Assembly (NCBI RefSeq): GCF_000219125.1
Contig: NZ_AFGF01000269.1
Coordinates: 1 to 64,000, forward strand
Source: Acetonema longum DSM 6540
GTDB taxonomy: Bacteria > Bacillota > Negativicutes > Sporomusales > Acetonemataceae
Direction of reading: 5' to 3'
DNA length: 64,000 bases
Shown: in pieces, positions 60,242 to 64,000 of the stretch
How the letters are laid out: every line of letters begins with the position of its first letter
Numbering within the stretch: position 1 is the first letter of the stretch
Translations under genes and position numbers: made by a program
The notes under the pieces: generated by a model
Databases searched by the model: none
Told to the model about the DNA's origin: nothing
The model's input: the letters and a program-made list of their open reading frames with translations, nothing else

Positions 60242-60442
60242 GGATAGGTGTCCGCAAGGACTTAATAGGGAAGTTTGGTGCAAAGCCAGCACGGTCCCGC
60301 CACTGTAACGGGGAGCGATCCTGCGAAAACGCCACTGGAGCGTGGGCTCTGGGAAGGTGCAGGGGTGCTATGAACCGGAGTCAGGAGAACTGCCTGTCTG
60401 ACAATCACCGCTACAGACCTACGAGCGATAGGAAGGGGATTA
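60242..60442 (+). promoter_or_regulatory. cobalamin riboswitch 11 (before half-length cbiK)
   Basis: Aptamer with AGGTGTCCGCAAGGAC, TTAATAGGGAAG, TTTGGTGCAAAGCCAGCACGG, CCCGCCACTGTAACGGGG and B12 box GTCAGGAGAACTGCC (60380-60394). Covarying changes in stems compared with the other copies support the fold. Confidence 0.94.
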
Positions 60443-60504
60443 GCGACGCAATTTTTGCCGGTTGTTTTCGGCCGGGGCCGGGATATGGGTTCAGTATTTG
60501 CGTA

Positions 60505-60552
60505 AGGCGGCCTTTCCTGCGCGGTTCAGGGAGGGCCGCCTGTTTGTTTTTT
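60505..60552 (+). terminator. terminator of riboswitch 11
   Basis: GGCGGCC at 60506-60512 pairs with GGCCGCC at 60534-60540, followed by TGTTTGTTTTTT. Confidence 0.75.
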
Positions 60553-60616
60553 GCCGCTGTTGCGGCTATCGCTCCTTGCCTGTCTGTTTCCCAATAACTT
60601 TGAGAGGGATGATGCT

Positions 60617-61012
60617 TTGGAGAAGACAGAAAAAACCGCTTTTTTGATGGTGGGTATAGGCTCCACCTACCAGGAAGCCCGCCGCTTGGCGATGAACGGT
60701 ATGGATCATAGAATCCGGGCGGAGTTTCCTGACTATGAGGTGCGTCAAGCCTTCGCGTCCCGCGCCCTGATCGAAAAATTGGCGGAACACGACGGGATTC
60801 AGGTGGATAATGAGAAACAGGCCTTAGAACGCCTGCGGCAAGAAGGGTTTACCGAGGTAATCGTGCAGCCTTTTCAGATATTTGCCGGCGAAGAATATGA
60901 AGCCATCAGAAAAATAGTCCGGCTGCATGCAGCGGAAAACGGCTTTGGCAAAACCGAAATCCTGCCTTGTGTGACTGTGTGGGTGAAGCAGGAGCCCCAA
61001 ATAATCAATTAG
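60617..61012 (+). CDS. half-length CbiK-like protein, probably inactive
   Basis: 131 residues from the TTG at 60617 (GAGAGGG upstream). It matches the N-terminal half of CbiK: AFLMVGIGSTYQEARRLAMNGM, FPDYEVRQAFASRALIEKLAEHDGIQVD and GFTEVIVQPFQIFAGEEYE. In the cbiK at 23095 the last motif reads QSTHIIPGEEFE; the catalytic His is here replaced by Gln. The C-terminal half with the second His is missing, and the stop is 3 bases before a MITE-like element. It is more likely a decaying copy than a short CbiX-type enzyme. Confidence 0.65.
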   Translation: MEKTEKTAFLMVGIGSTYQEARRLAMNGMDHRIRAEFPDYEVRQAFASRALIEKLAEHDGIQVDNEKQALERLRQEGFTEVIVQPFQIFAGEEYEAIRKIVRLHAAENGFGKTEILPCVTVWVKQEPQIIN

Positions 61013-61014
61013 GA

Positions 61015-61240
61015 GACCGTTGAAAAAGGCCTATCTGCGTCACTTCATTCTCCTGCGGGCGTTCGACGCACCTTCCGAACGTACAGTCTCGCGCCCGTCC
61101 TCGTCGCGCTATCAGAATGTGACTTTTCGGGAAAAGGGTAATAGCGGCTGTTTTCTCATAAGCCGAAAAATCACCTAAATTCTTCAGTATGACAACGCAG
61201 GCGTTGCTTTTACCTAGCATCTGGACCTTTTTGAACGATC
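61015..61240. mobile_element. MITE-like element with terminal inverted repeats
   Basis: About 226 bases without coding capacity. The ends GACCGTTGAAAAAGG (from 61015) and CCTTTTTGAACGATC (to 61240) are inverted repeats with few mismatches. No transposase and no clear target duplication. It lies exactly where the cbiK-like frame is cut. Confidence 0.5.
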
Positions 61241-61289
61241 CCAGATTCGAGGCCACAGATGGGCTTTTCCGATCAGAAAGGAAGCGATC

Positions 61290-62097
<808 letters not shown>

Positions 62098-62211
62098 AGG
62101 TGAAGGAATGTTGAATTAATATGCAGTCGGTATGTTTTTCATTTTCTGAATTCGGACGGTATGAGATTAGAAATAAGAATCAAAAGACCGGATTAATTGC
62201 GATTTGACAGC

Positions 62212-62240
62212 TTGACAGAATTGTCATTCTTTGCTACAAT
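62212..62240 (+). promoter_or_regulatory. promoter of the tonB riboswitch unit
   Basis: TTGACA (62212-62217), 17 bases, TACAAT (62235-62240). The -35 overlaps an inverted repeat TGACA-GAAT-TGTCA. Confidence 0.65.
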
Positions 62241-62261
62241 AAAACAAAATTGAATAGTAAT

Positions 62262-62465
62262 GAGATAGGTGCCCGTAAGGGCTTAATAGGGAAGTCCGGT
62301 GTAATGCCGGCGCGGTCCCGCCACTGTAATGGGGAGCAAACCCAGAAAAGTGCCACTGAGACTTTGTGTCTTGGGAAGGTGTGGGTGAGCAAAGAACCAG
62401 AGCCAGGAGAACTGCCTGTCTAACAGTCACCGTTTTTTTTACCCACGAGCGATGGGGAGGGGATT
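62262..62465 (+). promoter_or_regulatory. cobalamin riboswitch 12 (tonB)
   Basis: Canonical aptamer with ATAGGTGCCCGTAAGGGC, TTAATAGGGAAG, CCCGCCACTGTAATGGGG and B12 box GCCAGGAGAACTGCC (62402-62416), ending ACGAGCGATGGGGAGGGG. Confidence 0.95.
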
Positions 62466-62532
62466 ATGGAGTAATCTACCTTCCCGGCTATTTTGGCCGG
62501 GATTGTCTGTTTCAATGGATTTCTCCGCTAAC

Positions 62533-62575
62533 AAGTCCCTTTCTGTATGCTTTTGCGGGAAGGGACTTTTATAAT
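62533..62575 (+). terminator. terminator of riboswitch 12
   Basis: AAGTCCCTT at 62533-62541 pairs with AAGGGACTT at 62560-62568, followed by TTATAATTTT. Confidence 0.65.
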
Positions 62576-62905
62576 TTTCGTCGAAAGGTTTCCACGCTAT
62601 TTTGGCTGGCGAGGAAAATTAGCCATATCTTAAATCCCTTATTGTTGTTGTATGGTGCGTTCGGCAGACGCACTGCCGTCCCCGCATGGGGACTTCCTTT
62701 TTTTTATATTTGCCCTCTGCTGTCACAAATTCCTTGGGAGCGGCCTATTATCATTTGCAGGAATTGTCCCACGATCATATTATCCGGATTATTAAAACGA
62801 TGGAATGATCCCTCGTACCGCCGCAGTCTATCCGGCGGCAATATGAGATAAAATAAAGCAGCGGATTGGCGCCGGCTTACCGGCCGACACCCGGGGAGGT
62901 ATCTG
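62576..62905 (+). other. leader region between riboswitch 12 and tonB
   Basis: No complete gene. A second terminator-like hairpin, GTCCCC-GCAT-GGGGAC at 62678-62693 followed by a T-run to 62706, lies in the path to tonB. From 62733 a short frame reads LGAAYYHLQELSHDHIIRII and stops at 62796; it may be a gene remnant. Confidence 0.4.
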
Positions 62906-63715
62906 ATGATTGCGGTGGAAAAAACAGACTGGGGCAAAGCGTTGACGATTTCTTTAGTGATCCATATCACCCTGCTGCTTGGCTTTGGCTTGATCATCGT
63001 CATGGCTCCGGAACAGTATATCGAATTGGAATTAGGCGGAGGCGGCGGCGGAGGAGGCAGCGGCGGCGGCAACGATGAAATAGCCGTGTTTGCCGCCGAT
63101 ACATCTGCTGCGGATACTTCGGCTGCATCGATTCCTTCTGTCCCTGAGACCCCCTCCACTTACCAGGAACAAGAAGAAGCGGTTGAAAGCGTTGAGGAGA
63201 ATATTTCGCAGCACCCGGAACAACCGCAACAGCCGAAAGAACCGCCGGCAAACGCCGTTTTTGCCGCTAAAAGGGATGATGATGCCAAACCTATGGATAA
63301 AAGTTCTGGCTCGGGTTCAGGCTTGGGAACCGGCTCCGGTTCCGGTGTGGGCTCGGGTTCTGGGTCGGGCTCCGGTTCCGGTGTAGGATCGGGTGCGGGT
63401 TCAGGGATTGGTCCGGGTTCCGGCCCAGGGTCCGGTGACTCGACTGCTCCCCGCATTTTGGCAGAGATCAAACCCTCCTATCCATTGGAGGCAAGAAAAG
63501 CGGGATGGGAAGGAACGGTTGTTTTGAGAATCCAAATTATGGAGAATGGCGCTCCGGGACAGGTAACTGTCTATCGGTCCAGCGGCTATGATCTGTTGGA
63601 TGAGGCGGCTATATCGGCTGTACGGCAATGGCGTTTTGTGCCGGCGAAAAATCGGTTTGGCCAGGTTATCCGATGTTCTACTACTCTGCCGGTGATTTTC
63701 AAGTTGCGGGCGTGA
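62906..63715 (+). CDS. tonB: TonB energy-transducing protein
   Basis: 269 residues. One N-terminal membrane helix ([22 protein letters not shown]), a poly-Gly run near 45, an acidic and Gln/Pro-rich stretch, a Gly-Ser repeat linker at about 133-172 and the C-terminal TonB domain ([43 protein letters not shown]). The usual Pro-Glu/Pro-Lys spacer is largely replaced by Gly-Ser repeats. GGGGAGG precedes the ATG. With its own cobalamin riboswitch it is likely dedicated to corrinoid receptors. Confidence 0.9.
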   Translation: MIAVEKTDWGKALTISLVIHITLLLGFGLIIVMAPEQYIELELGGGGGGGGSGGGNDEIAVFAADTSAADTSAASIPSVPETPSTYQEQEEAVESVEENISQHPEQPQQPKEPPANAVFAAKRDDDAKPMDKSSGSGSGLGTGSGSGVGSGSGSGSGSGVGSGAGSGIGPGSGPGSGDSTAPRILAEIKPSYPLEARKAGWEGTVVLRIQIMENGAPGQVTVYRSSGYDLLDEAAISAVRQWRFVPAKNRFGQVIRCSTTLPVIFKLRA

Positions 63716-63821
63716 TTCGGGTTGCTCCACAAATATCGCTCCGCAGTGATTCACGCTCAAGAGGCCTTAAAAACGGCAAAGCTTCCAAAAAAGTCCATCG
63801 TATTTTTTAGGACTTTGGGAC

Positions 63822-63856
63822 ACTGCCACGGCAAACTGCGGCAGTCTTTTATTGAT
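63822..63856 (+). terminator. terminator of tonB
   Basis: ACTGCC at 63822-63827 pairs with GGCAGT at 63840-63845, followed by CTTTTATT. Confidence 0.55.
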
Positions 63857-63895
63857 AACCCCAGATATATACGCGTGTTAGCCGTCGATTTCCGG

Positions 63896-63928
63896 AATCC
63901 GCCCGTTTATGGCGGATTTTGGTTTTGG
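63896..63928 (+). terminator. second hairpin downstream of tonB
   Basis: AATCCGCC pairs with GGCGGATT around CGTTTAT, followed by a T/G-rich tail. Confidence 0.5.
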
Positions 63929-64000
63929 GTTTCACTGACCAGCGTTGTCAGGCGCATGGAGAGATTCGGCGTTAGCAAAGAGAAGTTATATCAGGCTTAT

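Noticed and set aside
62366-62851. Plus-strand open frame across riboswitch 12 and its terminator
   Set aside because: It begins inside the aptamer core and crosses three hairpins; composition is not protein-like.
63298-63440. Gly-Ser codon repeat considered as a CRISPR-like or satellite array
   Set aside because: It is in frame within tonB, has no spacers, and encodes a flexible linker.
63926-64000. Open frame at the window end reading MERFGVSKEKLYQAY
   Set aside because: It might start a small gene such as a Spo0E-like protein, but there is no ribosome-binding site and only about 15 codons are visible.

Overview
The window reads as chromosomal DNA of a spore-forming bacterium with an outer membrane, most likely a member of the Negativicutes related to the Sporomusaceae. 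A sporulation sigma factor (SigK) occurs together with TonB-dependent outer-membrane receptors, a secretin, an autotransporter barrel, ExbB/ExbD and TonB. That combination is characteristic of diderm Firmicutes. Methylmalonyl-CoA mutase genes fit a propionate-forming anaerobe. The assignment is inference from gene content.

Positions 1-21700 look like ordinary chromosome. They carry sigK, an acetate transporter, serA behind a T-box leader with two decision hairpins, an ammonium transporter/P-II pair behind two look-alike hairpins, a YqeG phosphatase and a nitrilase-family amidohydrolase. A 13-gene type IV pilus/type II secretion-like operon follows (pilB, pilC, secretin, pseudopilins, prepilin peptidase, comFB, pilM, pilN, pilO). 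Then come larB-larC, rnhC and folE2.

Positions 21800-63715 are dominated by cobalamin. I count eleven canonical cobalamin riboswitches, one divergent cobalamin-type aptamer and one truncated aptamer remnant. In order they precede: (1) cbiL (frameshifted), an exported cobaltochelatase cbiK and a FecBCD-type ABC importer; (2) no gene; (3) a decayed TonB receptor fused by deletion to the tail of cobN; (4) a LysR regulator; (5 and 6, in tandem) a small protein, methylmalonyl-CoA mutase mutA-mutB and its GTPase meaB; (7) btuF-btuC-btuD-exbB-exbD; (8) a papain-like protease and a protein of unknown function; (9 and 10, divergent plus canonical in tandem) a probable beta-propeller protein, a 1425-residue fusion of an autotransporter and a TonB-dependent receptor, and a CHAT-like protein lacking the catalytic residues; (11) a half-length CbiK, a MITE-like element and nitrogenase-like gene remnants; (12) tonB. 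Genes between these units, without a riboswitch visible directly upstream, include another TonB receptor, a YcgR/YcgQ-like permease pair, a TIM-barrel protein and a BacA/SbmA-type ABC exporter/importer.

Taken together, receptor, TonB, ExbB/D and BtuFCD form a complete outer-to-inner membrane corrinoid uptake route, and the mutase is a consumer of the cofactor. The strongest candidate for an undescribed system is 50224-60134: a B12-riboswitch regulon containing a cysteine protease, a beta-propeller-like protein and one polypeptide with two outer-membrane barrels. The areas 26990-29600 and 60240-62100 are scars of gene loss in the same regulon.
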